This document shows, in pieces, positions 1 to 7,416 of a DNA stretch of 47,908 bases; position 1 is the stretch's first letter, and every line of letters starts with the position of its first letter. The stretch covers positions 1 through 47,908 of the forward strand of contig CAYRYU010000053.1 of the NCBI GenBank assembly GCA_964428355.1, read 5' to 3'. Position numbers and translations under genes: made by a program. A model generated the notes under the pieces. That model did not search any database. It was not told where the DNA came from and saw only the letters and a program-made list of their open reading frames with translations. This DNA is from CAYRYU01 sp964428355. GTDB lineage: Bacteria; Muiribacteriota; Ozemobacteria; Ozemobacterales; Ozemobacteraceae.

Positions 1-2000
1 GTCACGTTTTCGCCCGGATGGGGGCGCCTCAGCCGGCGAAGCTTTTCGGGACCTGTCCGCTGAACGACCGTGGCGATGGCGTCCACGCCTTTGAGAGGGC
101 GACAGAAGACAAGGTAGGGGGTGCCACGGTGAACGACCGTTAGGCTCGTCCCCTGAAGGGTGGCGGCCGCGACGTCCACCACGACACGGACTTGGGGATT
201 CCGTGGCTCCCGCCCGGGGCAACCCGGAAACAGCGGTCGCAGGAACAGCCCGTCACCCGGCGGGTTGCCGCGAAGGCTGGTGACCACGGCGCGGCGCATC
301 ACCCCCGCATTGGAGAAGAGCATGTTCAGGAACGAAACGGGGGTTCCCTGATTATCGGTCCGGAATCCCCCGAACGTCATGAGGGGGTCCCCTCCGACCT
401 CGAGGCTCTGGAGACGGTTGATGAGGGGGGAAACGTTCGACTCGAGGCCTTCGATGCCGCCGAGCTGGAGTTCGGCCGGGATGAGGATCGTCTTCTCCGT
501 CTTCGCAACGTCGAATCCCGCCTTCTTGAGCGTGGGTCGGATCAGGGAGAAGAAGAGCGCCTCCGTCGACCGCTCCCGGTCCGCCGCGAAGGATGTGCGG
601 GTAAAGGTGGTTCCGTCCCGTCGGATCAGCATGTGGCCGACGAGACCGAGAGGCTCAAGTTCTTTCAGGAAATCCTCCAGCTGGCGGTTGGACCGGATTT
701 CATCGAGGCGGTGATCCTGGACCAGTTCTCCCAGGCGGATCTCGAGTTCGGCAAGTGTGGTTGCGGAGATCTGTTCCAGGCTGGCCACCCGGCGTTCAAG
801 GCGGTTCTCAAGTTCCTGCCGGACCGACTGGGAAAGACGGTGGATCTGGCGGACATTGGCGATCATCATGGTGATCAACGGAACCCCCCCAAGCACCGCA
901 GTGGCAATCAAGAACTTGGTTCCGAGGGAGACCTGAGGGACGGGGAGCAGGGGGCGCTGGGGAAGCAGTACCAAAGCGAGAAGGATGATCAGTCCTACCA
1001 ATGCGGCCTGGACCAGGAAAAGGAGGAACTTCGCTTCCAACCATCCCTCCCCGGAGCGGCTCACCCCCGCGGTCATCACCAGATCGGCGTCTGCCCTCCA
1101 GAAGCCCGAAAGGTAGAAGAAGTCACCGGACGAGTAGTAAGGGGTCCCCAGGCGGAGGTTGCCCACCAGCCCGTGTAGAAGCCCCGGCGGGATCTCCCCC
1201 CCCCGGACCGCCTCTCCGGATGACTGCCAGAAAGCTCCCAGCACGCTCTGGTGCCTTTTCCGGGCCCCGATGAACCGCTCGACTTCCCAGCCCGGGCGGG
1301 CACGGTGCAGAGGAACGATGCTGATGACGACCCCCGATCGGGGCTTAAGAGGCGACAGGGCCAGAAGGTGGGTCCGGGCGTCCCAGAGCACTTCGATGGG
1401 GGCTTCCCAACATCCCTTCAGCCAGGACAGCCGCGTCAGGTCCCCCATCCGCGCCCTGAACAGGCCCTCCGCCAGTAGACGATCCCGATCCGTGACCCGT
1501 TCCGGCCTGGAAATGGCCCGCAATGCACCTTCCCAGCTCCGCCGACCTTCTGCAGGCCCTCTTCCCCCGGTTGGAACGATCAACTGTCCGTCGGGACCGA
1601 AGAAGAGATGGCGGGAAGTGCGGGGAAAGCGCCTTTGGAGGCTGCGGAGCAGGAGGCGGGCTGTGTCGGGTGCCAGCGGCTTTCCCCGGAGGGCTGTCGA
1701 GGATTCACGGGTCCATCGGTCGAAGGCGTCCCGCAGGATTGCCGAGCGGTCAGAGTCGCGGATGAACTCCTGCATCAGGAGGCTGACCCGATCCCTATCG
1801 GTCCGGTCGAGGTCGGCCTGGATTCCCGTGCGGATCTCCCCAAAAAGGTTGAAGAGGAGACCGAGCGGAAGAAGGATAGCCAGGAGGAAGAACAACGTTC
1901 GCCAGGCTCGGGAAAGGGGTCCGGCGACTTCGGCGGGAGGGGTCCCCGAAACCCTCTCCTGCGAAGGCCGCAGGAGAGGGGACATCTCGGAGATCGTCAT
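1..2000 (-). CDS. Membrane sensor protein, 3' end cut by the window edge
   Basis: The frame runs open from an ATG at 2000 to the left edge, so about 666 N-terminal residues are visible and the C-terminus is missing. A GGGGAG ribosome binding site lies 5 nt before the ATG. The visible protein has a first membrane helix at about residues 35-55, a large extracytoplasmic segment with no family I recognise, a second hydrophobic segment near residue 330, a third (LGTKFLIATAVLGGVPLIT) near 360, then a charged helical stretch (QELENRLERRVASLEQ) and another alpha/beta sensor-like region. This architecture resembles receptors that end in an output domain such as a SpoIIE phosphatase, like the gene at 3849-6359, but the output domain lies outside the window. 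Strand and reading frame are well supported because the frame stays open for 2 kb with natural composition. The function is inferred only as a sensor. Confidence 0.7.
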   Translation of the reverse strand, partial: MTISEMSPLLRPSQERVSGTPPAEVAGPLSRAWRTLFFLLAILLPLGLLFNLFGEIRTGIQADLDRTDRDRVSLLMQEFIRDSDRSAILRDAFDRWTRESSTALRGKPLAPDTARLLLRSLQRRFPRTSRHLFFGPDGQLIVPTGGRGPAEGRRSWEGALRAISRPERVTDRDRLLAEGLFRARMGDLTRLSWLKGCWEAPIEVLWDARTHLLALSPLKPRSGVVISIVPLHRARPGWEVERFIGARKRHQSVLGAFWQSSGEAVRGGEIPPGLLHGLVGNLRLGTPYYSSGDFFYLSGFWRADADLVMTAGVSRSGEGWLEAKFLLFLVQAALVGLIILLALVLLPQRPLLPVPQVSLGTKFLIATAVLGGVPLITMMIANVRQIHRLSQSVRQELENRLERRVASLEQISATTLAELEIRLGELVQDHRLDEIRSNRQLEDFLKELEPLGLVGHMLIRRDGTTFTRTSFAADRERSTEALFFSLIRPTLKKAGFDVAKTEKTILIPAELQLGGIEGLESNVSPLINRLQSLEVGGDPLMTFGGFRTDNQGTPVSFLNMLFSNAGVMRRAVVTSLRGNPPGDGLFLRPLFPGCPGREPRNPQVRVVVDVAAATLQGTSLTVVHRGTPYLVFCRPLKGVDAIATVVQRTGPEKLRRLRRPHPGENV

Positions 2001-2462
2001 TTCGGCTCCCCAAAGGATTTCGGGCTGCAATCCAGAACCCCGTTCCCGGGGGCGGGCAGTGCAGAAACCCCAGGGTGGGACGAGCCCCGGGAGTCCCGCT
2101 TCCCAGGATTCCGCCAGGAGTTCTCAAACATGGCGGGATTCCAGACTACAGTCCTCTTCCGTGGGACCTGTCCTGGCGGGCATCCGAACGGAACCATGGC
2201 ACGTTGCATCTGGCGGGTCTTCGCTTGACTCAAGATGGTCTCTCATCCAGATGGTACGCCGTTTCCTGGTTCTTATCAATGTAATCCCGAAATTCTTTGA
2301 TGAACCGGCAGGAGTATCGGGAGAATCCGGGAGCCCCGCGGACTTGGAGTCACCTCCGCGTGGCCCCTTCCACCATAGTCATGGCCCTTGGGGTTTCCGG
2401 AGGGTGGGGGCAGGAGCCAGACAGGGCAACTCCTGATCCGAAGACGTTCGGAGCTCGGAACC
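2001..2462. other. Gene-poor stretch between the pilM-like gene and the membrane sensor
   Basis: There is no convincing gene in these 460 bases. On the minus strand a short frame ending at 2230 reads KEFRDYIDKNQETAYHL and then ERPS, which has protein-like composition. It has no ATG, GTG or TTG start and follows an upstream stop, so it may be the tail of a decayed gene. A TTG-started 78-codon frame (2233-1997) overlaps both that fragment and the next gene, but its composition looks random. A possible minus-strand promoter (TTGATA, 17 bp, TACCAT) lies inside the fragment. PilN/PilO, which usually follow PilM, are not here. Confidence 0.4.
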
Positions 2463-3461
2463 CTAGAAGAGTCCTGCCTCGAACATCCCGGAGAACCAGG
2501 CCTGATGGGCAATCATTCCCATCCCGATGGCAACCGCGAACCGGGGCGCATTCTCGATCTCCTGTACGCCGGCAACCGCCGCAGGAACGATACTCTCGAG
2601 GGGGTTCCCAAGGACCACCGGCCAGCCAAGTCCTTCGCTGAGGTTGTTTCGGAACTCCTCATCGCATGCCGGGGCGCCGGAGACAAGGATCCGGTCGAGC
2701 TTCTCAACCTTGCTTTGCTCCCGGAAGTAATCATAGGAGCGCCGGGCTTCCTGCCCGGTGTTGCGGGCAAGGTCCTTGGTGGGGTCGTTGACCATGCTGC
2801 GGATGAATATCAACCCGCCCTCTCTGACCGAGGATATGCTTGCTGTCTGGGCTCCGATATGGATGATTCCAGTCACCCCGCCGGGAGAGCCAAGACGGCC
2901 GATGCTGTTCTCGTATGCCTTGGTCGTGCCCAGAGCGTCGACCGAGAAGTTCGGGTTGGGAATCCCGGCGTCCTCCATGATTCCCCAAAACGTGTCCAGG
3001 ATGGATCTTTCGGCCATGATCAGAAACACCATCTTGCTCTTCGAGGCCCTCTGGGGATTTCCCCGGATCCTGGGCCTTTCCCCGATGAGCTTGGCCGCGA
3101 AGATGAAGGATTCGGGATCGCAGTAGGTTTGCGCTTCGCTCTGCAGGTGTTTTCGGAACTCCTGGTTCGAGAGCTCGGGAATTGCCGCGAATCGGGTGGT
3201 GGTCAGGACCCCGGGAATGGCTACGCAGACATGATCATACCGCGGGTTCCAGGTGAGGCGTGGGTTCATTGAACGCAGTGCGTCCACGATAGCGGCACGA
3301 TCGATAACGCCATCCCGGCTTATTGCAGGTTTTGGGAATGAGACGCACTCGTGGTGGGTCAGGCGGAGATCGTTTTCCCCGGCGCTGAATCGGACGACCT
3401 TGATGGATGAAGAGCCGATGTCGATTCCCAGGAACTGCTCGTGATCATTCGTTCGGGTCAT
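2463..3461 (-). CDS. PilM-like actin-fold ATPase of type IV pilus type, orphan
   Basis: This 332-residue protein begins with the phosphate-1 motif of the FtsA/PilM actin-like fold (FLGIDIGSSSIKVVRF, residues about 10-25). It continues through the PilM pattern: the phosphate-2-like region VTGIIHIGAQTASISSV, then EARRSYDYFREQ, and LDRILVSGAPACDEEF near the end, followed by a NPLESI box. Length and motif order fit PilM, which in known pili binds ATP and the N-terminus of PilN on the cytoplasmic face of the alignment complex. The ATG at 3461 has an AGGAGA site 9 nt upstream. No pilN, pilO, pilP or pilQ follows, so it is either an orphan or part of a dispersed system. It is preceded by a long structured leader and its own promoter. 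The family call is fairly secure; the process it serves here is inferred. Confidence 0.82.
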   Translation of the reverse strand: MTRTNDHEQFLGIDIGSSSIKVVRFSAGENDLRLTHHECVSFPKPAISRDGVIDRAAIVDALRSMNPRLTWNPRYDHVCVAIPGVLTTTRFAAIPELSNQEFRKHLQSEAQTYCDPESFIFAAKLIGERPRIRGNPQRASKSKMVFLIMAERSILDTFWGIMEDAGIPNPNFSVDALGTTKAYENSIGRLGSPGGVTGIIHIGAQTASISSVREGGLIFIRSMVNDPTKDLARNTGQEARRSYDYFREQSKVEKLDRILVSGAPACDEEFRNNLSEGLGWPVVLGNPLESIVPAAVAGVQEIENAPRFAVAIGMGMIAHQAWFSGMFEAGLF

Positions 3462-3772
3462 GGTTTATTCTCCTATTTGCGGTCATTTCGGTCAACCTGG
3501 CGCGATGCCAGGAATTGAGATTCCCTTGCACGCCTTCCGGACCGGAACGATCCGGTTGACGGAGATGGGCGGATGCGAGGAAATCCCGGGAAACGGGACG
3601 CTTTCCGGTCCGTGTGGCCCGGCAACACCCCGAACGGTATGCCAGCCACTCACCCGCTCGGTATTTTCCCGAACAGGCCACAAAACCTGAGAGTTCCCCC
3701 TCCGTTGGGAGGGCGACCCTCAGAACGGCTCCGGTGACACCGGCAGCATTGAAAAAGCTGAACCGGCTTTCA
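3462..3772 (-). promoter_or_regulatory. Long structured 5' leader of the pilM-like gene (candidate regulatory RNA)
   Basis: Between a sigma70-type promoter and the pilM-like ATG lie about 310 nt with no plausible gene, filled with hairpins when read as minus-strand RNA. In RNA order: an AAAGC/GCUUU hairpin (about 3754-3775); GCU-CCGG/CCGG-AGC (about 3732-3752); a long stem CUGAGGGU/ACUCUCAG enclosing CCCUCC/GGAGGG (about 3687-3723); a junction closed by UGUGGCC/GGCCACA (about 3611-3682) holding two inner hairpins; GGAAA-UCCC/GGGA-UUUCC (about 3576-3607); ACCGGA/UCCGGU (3541-3556); and CCUGGC/GCCAGG (3496-3512). The G.U pair in the third stem becomes A.C on the opposite strand, favouring the minus strand as the transcribed one. 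No hairpin is followed by a U-run. I cannot match it to a known riboswitch class. Confidence 0.6.
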
Positions 3773-3778
3773 ACCTAA

Positions 3779-3807
3779 ATTGTACCAGCGGTCCCCTGGT
3801 CGGTCAA
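3779..3807 (-). promoter_or_regulatory. Sigma70-type promoter for the structured leader and pilM-like gene
   Basis: On the minus strand a -35 box TTGACC (3802-3807) is separated by exactly 17 bp from a -10 box TACAAT (3779-3784). The -10 is preceded by TGG, giving an extended -10. Each box matches the consensus at five of six positions. Transcription would start near 3772, about 310 nt before the start codon. Confidence 0.7.
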
Positions 3808-3848
3808 GGGGGCCCGAAAGGAAAATCGAAGGCATGAATCCGAAGAGC

Positions 3849-6359
3849 CTACTTTGAGGCATCCGCCCGGAAAACTGCAAGGGCATCTTCTTGGGACGGG
3901 TAGTTCGTGTAGATGTTCAAAAAGCCCGTCAACTGGAAGATCTTCCTGATGTTGTCGGGCATTCCAACCAACATGAGTCTTCCCTGTTGCGGCTGGACCC
4001 TCCGTGAAACCTGCAGAAGGATCCGCAAGCCTCCGCTCGTGATGAACTCGAGATGTGACAGGTCGAGGATCATGCGAAGGAACCCCTTGTCGGCGAGACC
4101 GGTCAGTTTCTGCTCTAGAACTGGTGATGTGTCGGTATCCAACCTCCCTGACAAACCCAAAACGGCAATCGAATCGACGAATTTCTCTGTGATTTCCATT
4201 GGTTTCCCCTCCTGGAGCGCTTGCTCGAGATTGTCCCCCTGCCCAAGGAATTTCTTGATGCGGAGAAGATTCTTCCCGTTCCTACGCTCATAATCGACCG
4301 AATCTGAAAGACGCTTGACGAGGTGGATGCCCAGCCCTCCGATCTCCCTTTCCTCAAGCACGGAGTCGAGGATGACCTTCCGTTTGGCGAGGGGGTCGAA
4401 CGGGGCTCCATCATCCTCGATCACGGCCAGGAAAGCACCTCCGACGATTCCTGAATGGAGGACGATCTCGTGCGGCTCATCGGCAGGAAAGGCATGCCTG
4501 ATCACATTCGAAAGGCACTCTTCGATCACCACGGGGATTTCCTCGAACGAGGAAGCGGGGAAAAGGGTGCCATGGAAGATCCGGCCGAGGAAATCATAGA
4601 CCCTGGGGAGTTCCCTGGTCGAGTTTTGTATGCGTATATTCTGGAACCCCGCCCGGTTCTCCTCGTTCATATCGGGAGAAAACCGGACCGCCATGACCAT
4701 GATGTCGTCCTCCTGGGAAGAACCCACCGCGAAGCCCGCAACCTCCCCACAGACCTTTCCGACGAGGGCGTCGGGAGTGGAGGTCCGGTCGAAGGTCTCC
4801 AGGCATCTCCTCAAACGGGTTTCACCGAACAGCTCCTTTTGGGGGTTGAGGGCTTCGGTAACCCCATCGGTGAAAAGCAGGAGGAAATCCCCTTCCTCGA
4901 GCCTTGTCGATCCGGTCCCGAAAACAGGCTGGGTCACAGCGCCCAGGGGAATTCCACCCGCGGGGAGCTCTTCCAGCCCGCGGGACCTGAGGATGAACGG
5001 TGGATTGTGCCCTGCAAGGGCGAATTCGAGGGCTCCCGAGCTGGTATCGAGAATTCCGCAGAAGACGGTAACGAACATCCCGAGGTCGTTGTCCCGGAAA
5101 AGGTCCTGGTTCGTTCTGGCCAGGATCTCACTTGGAGCGAGGCCCTGCCTGCCGTAGGTTTTCAGGAGGGTGGTCGCCCGGGCCATGAAGAACGATGCGG
5201 GAATTCCCTTCCCGGAAACGTCCCCGACGAGAATGAGCATCCGGGTCTCGGATGGAAAGGCGAAATCAAAGAAATCGCCCCCCACGCCTCTTGCGGGTTG
5301 CAGGTGGGCGAATACCCGGACCAAATCCGAATCCACGTGAGGGGGAAACCTCTTCGGAAGAATGCTCCGCTGGATATGGCGGGCGATACGGATTTCGCTG
5401 TCGATCTTCTCCCGCATCGCGGTGCTCTTCCTCAGCTCGGATACGTGGTGCTCGAGGGAACGGTGCATGTTTAGCAGGGACTCGGAAACCGCGCCAATCT
5501 CGTCCTGGTGGGTTTCCGCAATCCGGCCCAAGCCCTCGATGATCTCCGGAACCGCGCCGAAGTCGCTCTCGATCCAGGTCTTCGTGAATGCAGAAAGGCG
5601 CCGGAGGTGCCCGGATGCCTGCCGAAGCAGGAAGAAAACGAGAAGGAAAGGGAGGAGGAAGAAAACCAACCCCTGGAAAGCGTATCGGAAAGACATCTCC
5701 ATCAGTCTCCGGTTGATCAACGGAACCTCCACGTCCGCTCCGATGACGAAAACCCGCCCGGATGAGGTCGTCTGCGGGAGCAGGACGGACCTTAGAGAGC
5801 CGTAGAAATCGTCCGTCTCCTCGAAGAAGATCTCTTTCCTCCTGAATGCAGCGGCCAGGTGAGCCGATTTCCCCATGTACTCCGTCAGGAACGGCTCGGG
5901 CCCCGTTCCTCCCGGCTGGCCCCGAGGAGCGGCACCGGAGGCCCGCGTTTCGCTTCCCACGTCCTGCCGTCCGCTTCCAACCGCGGTATGGGTCGAAGCA
6001 GTTGCGAGATCGTTTCCAGACGTGAAGAAGAATTTCCCGTCCTGCTCGATGAGCGAGTAGAGATACTTCACATCCATCTCCCGGGCCAGCTCCAGCAGGA
6101 GCAGGCACACTTTGTCCTGTTCTTCGGGTGTGGGAACATTCTCGGAGAAGACCCGCTCGTGGAACTCCCGTCCCACGATGAAGGTCGCTGCAAAAGCAGC
6201 TCTCAGAAGGTTCCGGTCGATCGAGCGAAGAAGGCTCTCCCTGTGGCTCGCCATCGTCGAGATGGAGTAGAGAACGCTTCCCAACAGATTTCCGATGACG
6301 AGAAGGGCGAGGATCTTGGTCGAGAACGAGAGTTTCCGGAAGTCGGGAAGACCCATCAT
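3849..6359 (-). CDS. Membrane sensor with SpoIIE phosphatase, HATPase kinase and STAS domains in one chain
   Basis: The protein has 836 residues. It shows a membrane helix at about 15-35, an extracytoplasmic region to about 222, a second helix at 226-246, a HAMP-like linker at 247-300 and a coiled coil to about 325. A PP2C/SpoIIE phosphatase follows at 340-560, with metal-binding aspartates in GGDFFD (360-365), VGDVSGKG (378-385), FTDGVTEA (496-503) and the DD of 551-552. An RsbW/SpoIIAB-like GHKL ATPase occupies about 580-705, with N box EECLSNVIRHAF (613-624), EDDGAPFD (648-655) and GGLGIHLV (674-681). A STAS domain fills 721-836 with the usual phosphoacceptor serine in ITSGGL (Ser775). In partner switching, the kinase phosphorylates STAS and the phosphatase reverses it; here all three are fused. 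The ATG at 6359 follows the lipase stop by 3 nt, so the two are translationally coupled. Confidence 0.9.
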   Translation of the reverse strand: MMGLPDFRKLSFSTKILALLVIGNLLGSVLYSISTMASHRESLLRSIDRNLLRAAFAATFIVGREFHERVFSENVPTPEEQDKVCLLLLELAREMDVKYLYSLIEQDGKFFFTSGNDLATASTHTAVGSGRQDVGSETRASGAAPRGQPGGTGPEPFLTEYMGKSAHLAAAFRRKEIFFEETDDFYGSLRSVLLPQTTSSGRVFVIGADVEVPLINRRLMEMSFRYAFQGLVFFLLPFLLVFFLLRQASGHLRRLSAFTKTWIESDFGAVPEIIEGLGRIAETHQDEIGAVSESLLNMHRSLEHHVSELRKSTAMREKIDSEIRIARHIQRSILPKRFPPHVDSDLVRVFAHLQPARGVGGDFFDFAFPSETRMLILVGDVSGKGIPASFFMARATTLLKTYGRQGLAPSEILARTNQDLFRDNDLGMFVTVFCGILDTSSGALEFALAGHNPPFILRSRGLEELPAGGIPLGAVTQPVFGTGSTRLEEGDFLLLFTDGVTEALNPQKELFGETRLRRCLETFDRTSTPDALVGKVCGEVAGFAVGSSQEDDIMVMAVRFSPDMNEENRAGFQNIRIQNSTRELPRVYDFLGRIFHGTLFPASSFEEIPVVIEECLSNVIRHAFPADEPHEIVLHSGIVGGAFLAVIEDDGAPFDPLAKRKVILDSVLEEREIGGLGIHLVKRLSDSVDYERRNGKNLLRIKKFLGQGDNLEQALQEGKPMEITEKFVDSIAVLGLSGRLDTDTSPVLEQKLTGLADKGFLRMILDLSHLEFITSGGLRILLQVSRRVQPQQGRLMLVGMPDNIRKIFQLTGFLNIYTNYPSQEDALAVFRADASK
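4197..4213 (-). promoter_or_regulatory. Strong internal ribosome binding site before the STAS domain of the sensor
   Basis: Inside the sensor gene, AGGAGG (minus strand, 4208-4213) lies 8 nt before an in-frame ATG (4197-4199) that encodes Met721, the first residue of the STAS domain. The spacing and sequence are as good as any start in the window. A free 116-residue STAS protein could therefore be made from the same message, or the site is a relic of a gene that fused to its upstream neighbour. Confidence 0.55.
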
Positions 6360-6362
6360 GGG

Positions 6363-7223
6363 TCAGAATCTCGGAACGAAACTCGAAACCGCATGGAGAA
6401 TCTCGTCTCTGTGCTCCGAAACGGCCTTCCTGCCGGCTTCGAGTACATCCGGGATCCGGTCGACATCCCACATGTTGATCACCTGGTCGAACTCGACGTT
6501 GACGATGATTATCTCGTGGTGATGCAAATCCACCGCGAGGGTGGTCTGGCTTCGCTCGGTGACACGGAAACTTCGTGAGAAGAAGTGCGCGCAGAAGTCG
6601 AGAAAGCCAGTATCCATGCCAGACCTGACGTCGGGGACAAGGGCGATGATGACATCCATGTGCTGCTTGACCGCCTCCATTATCGGGAGGGCGGAACTGA
6701 AGCCCCCGTCAACCAGCCATTTCCCGTCGACCTCCTGGGGGGGAAGGAAGGGAAACTGGGCGGCCGAAGCATACAGAATCTGCGCCAGAAGTCCCTTTTC
6801 GATAACAACGCCCTCTCCGTTCTCGATGTCGGTCGCCTGGACCAGCGTCCGGGGGCGGAGATCCTCGAGCCGCCGGTTTCCGAAGAATCCGGACAGGGCC
6901 TTCTTCATTGGCCGGGCATCGAGGAGTGCGCGGTCCTGGCGGAACCTGCCGAAGGGCAGACGGAGGATTCCAAGCAGGGTTCTCCAGTCGAGTTTTTCGA
7001 AAAGTGCCCTGTTCCAGAACTTCCGGATGTAGCCTGTGATCTCTTCGGAGGAAAAGCCGCAGGCGAAAAGGGACGCCAGGATAGCTCCCCCGCTGCATCC
7101 GACCAGCAAGTCCGCTTGAAGCTGCCGATCCCGCATGAAACTGAAAAGCTCGACTGCGGCGAGGGTCTTGATGCCGCCGCTTCCGATAACCAGACCGATT
7201 TTGGGCCGCCTGGAAGATTCCAT
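6363..7223 (-). CDS. Patatin-like phospholipase / serine hydrolase
   Basis: Starting at Met 7223, this 286-residue protein carries the patatin catalytic signature: the glycine-rich oxyanion loop IGSGGIK (residues 13-19), the nucleophile elbow GCSGG with Ser44, and the dyad aspartate in VDGGFSSALP (Asp172). Bacterial patatin-like proteins (RssA/YchK type) hydrolyse acyl esters of phospholipids or related lipids and are usually cytoplasmic. The frame stays open upstream to 7517, but that extension would run into the divergent macroglobulin gene and lacks family similarity. The start at 7223 has no good ribosome binding site. A promoter whose predicted start falls on the ATG suggests a leaderless message. 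The gene is followed after 3 nt by the SpoIIE-type sensor, which suggests a lipid or envelope cue linked to that switch; this is inference. Confidence 0.88.
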   Translation of the reverse strand: MESSRRPKIGLVIGSGGIKTLAAVELFSFMRDRQLQADLLVGCSGGAILASLFACGFSSEEITGYIRKFWNRALFEKLDWRTLLGILRLPFGRFRQDRALLDARPMKKALSGFFGNRRLEDLRPRTLVQATDIENGEGVVIEKGLLAQILYASAAQFPFLPPQEVDGKWLVDGGFSSALPIMEAVKQHMDVIIALVPDVRSGMDTGFLDFCAHFFSRSFRVTERSQTTLAVDLHHHEIIIVNVEFDQVINMWDVDRIPDVLEAGRKAVSEHRDEILHAVSSFVPRF

Positions 7224-7229
7224 TCCAAA

Positions 7230-7258
7230 ATGATACACCGGTTTCCGGCGTTGGTCGA
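7230..7258 (-). promoter_or_regulatory. Possible promoter for a leaderless lipase-sensor transcript
   Basis: On the minus strand TCGACC (7253-7258), a 17-bp spacer and TATCAT (7230-7235) form a moderate sigma70-type promoter. The expected transcription start is at 7223-7224, on the lipase start codon itself. This fits the lack of a Shine-Dalgarno sequence there. Confidence 0.35.
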
Positions 7259-7316
7259 TCAAATTCGACTGTTGATCCTGAGCGGGTTTTCTGGACTCCA
7301 CGCGGGAGCGGAAAAC

Positions 7317-7325
7317 TGGTATCAT
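7317..7325 (+). promoter_or_regulatory. Extended -10 element upstream of the macroglobulin gene
   Basis: TGGTATCAT is an extended -10 (TGn plus TATCAT) in the divergent intergenic region, about 90 nt before the macroglobulin ATG. No clear -35 box is seen. The same TGG-TATNAT form occurs at 13262-13270 and, on the minus strand, at 3779-3787, so extended -10 promoters may be common in this genome. Confidence 0.35.
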
Positions 7326-7416
7326 TGCTCCGGGGAAATCCGGGTCGCAAGTTTTTCGTTTATGGACTTTCGAGCGGGGAAAAAACCCCCCCACAAGAGA
7401 TTTGGAGGAGGATTCC

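Noticed and set aside
192..3272. Long plus-strand open frames at 192-1178, 1159-2436 and 2388-3272
   Set aside because: They lie mostly opposite well-supported minus-strand genes (membrane sensor, PilM). Their translations are Arg/Gly/Pro-rich without domains, as expected for antisense shadows in GC-rich DNA.
3541..3640. RNase P or c-di-GMP riboswitch, suggested by GAGGAAA and GGGACGC on the plus strand
   Set aside because: Isolated short matches without the rest of either consensus, and on the strand opposite to the promoter.
3445..3681. Small minus-strand gene of 78 codons in the pilM leader
   Set aside because: It overlaps the pilM start out of frame, has no ribosome binding site and an unnatural composition; the region is better explained as structured RNA.
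3687..3723. Glycine riboswitch, suggested by AACUCUCAGG in the pilM leader
   Set aside because: Only this short string matches. The GGAGAG partner, the tandem aptamers and the glycine-related target gene are missing, and the string is explained as one side of a local hairpin.
4455..6471. Plus-strand frame 4455-5474 and minus-strand frame 5266-6471
   Set aside because: Both overlap the SpoIIE-HATPase-STAS gene, which has intact motifs through this region. The alternative frames show no motif.
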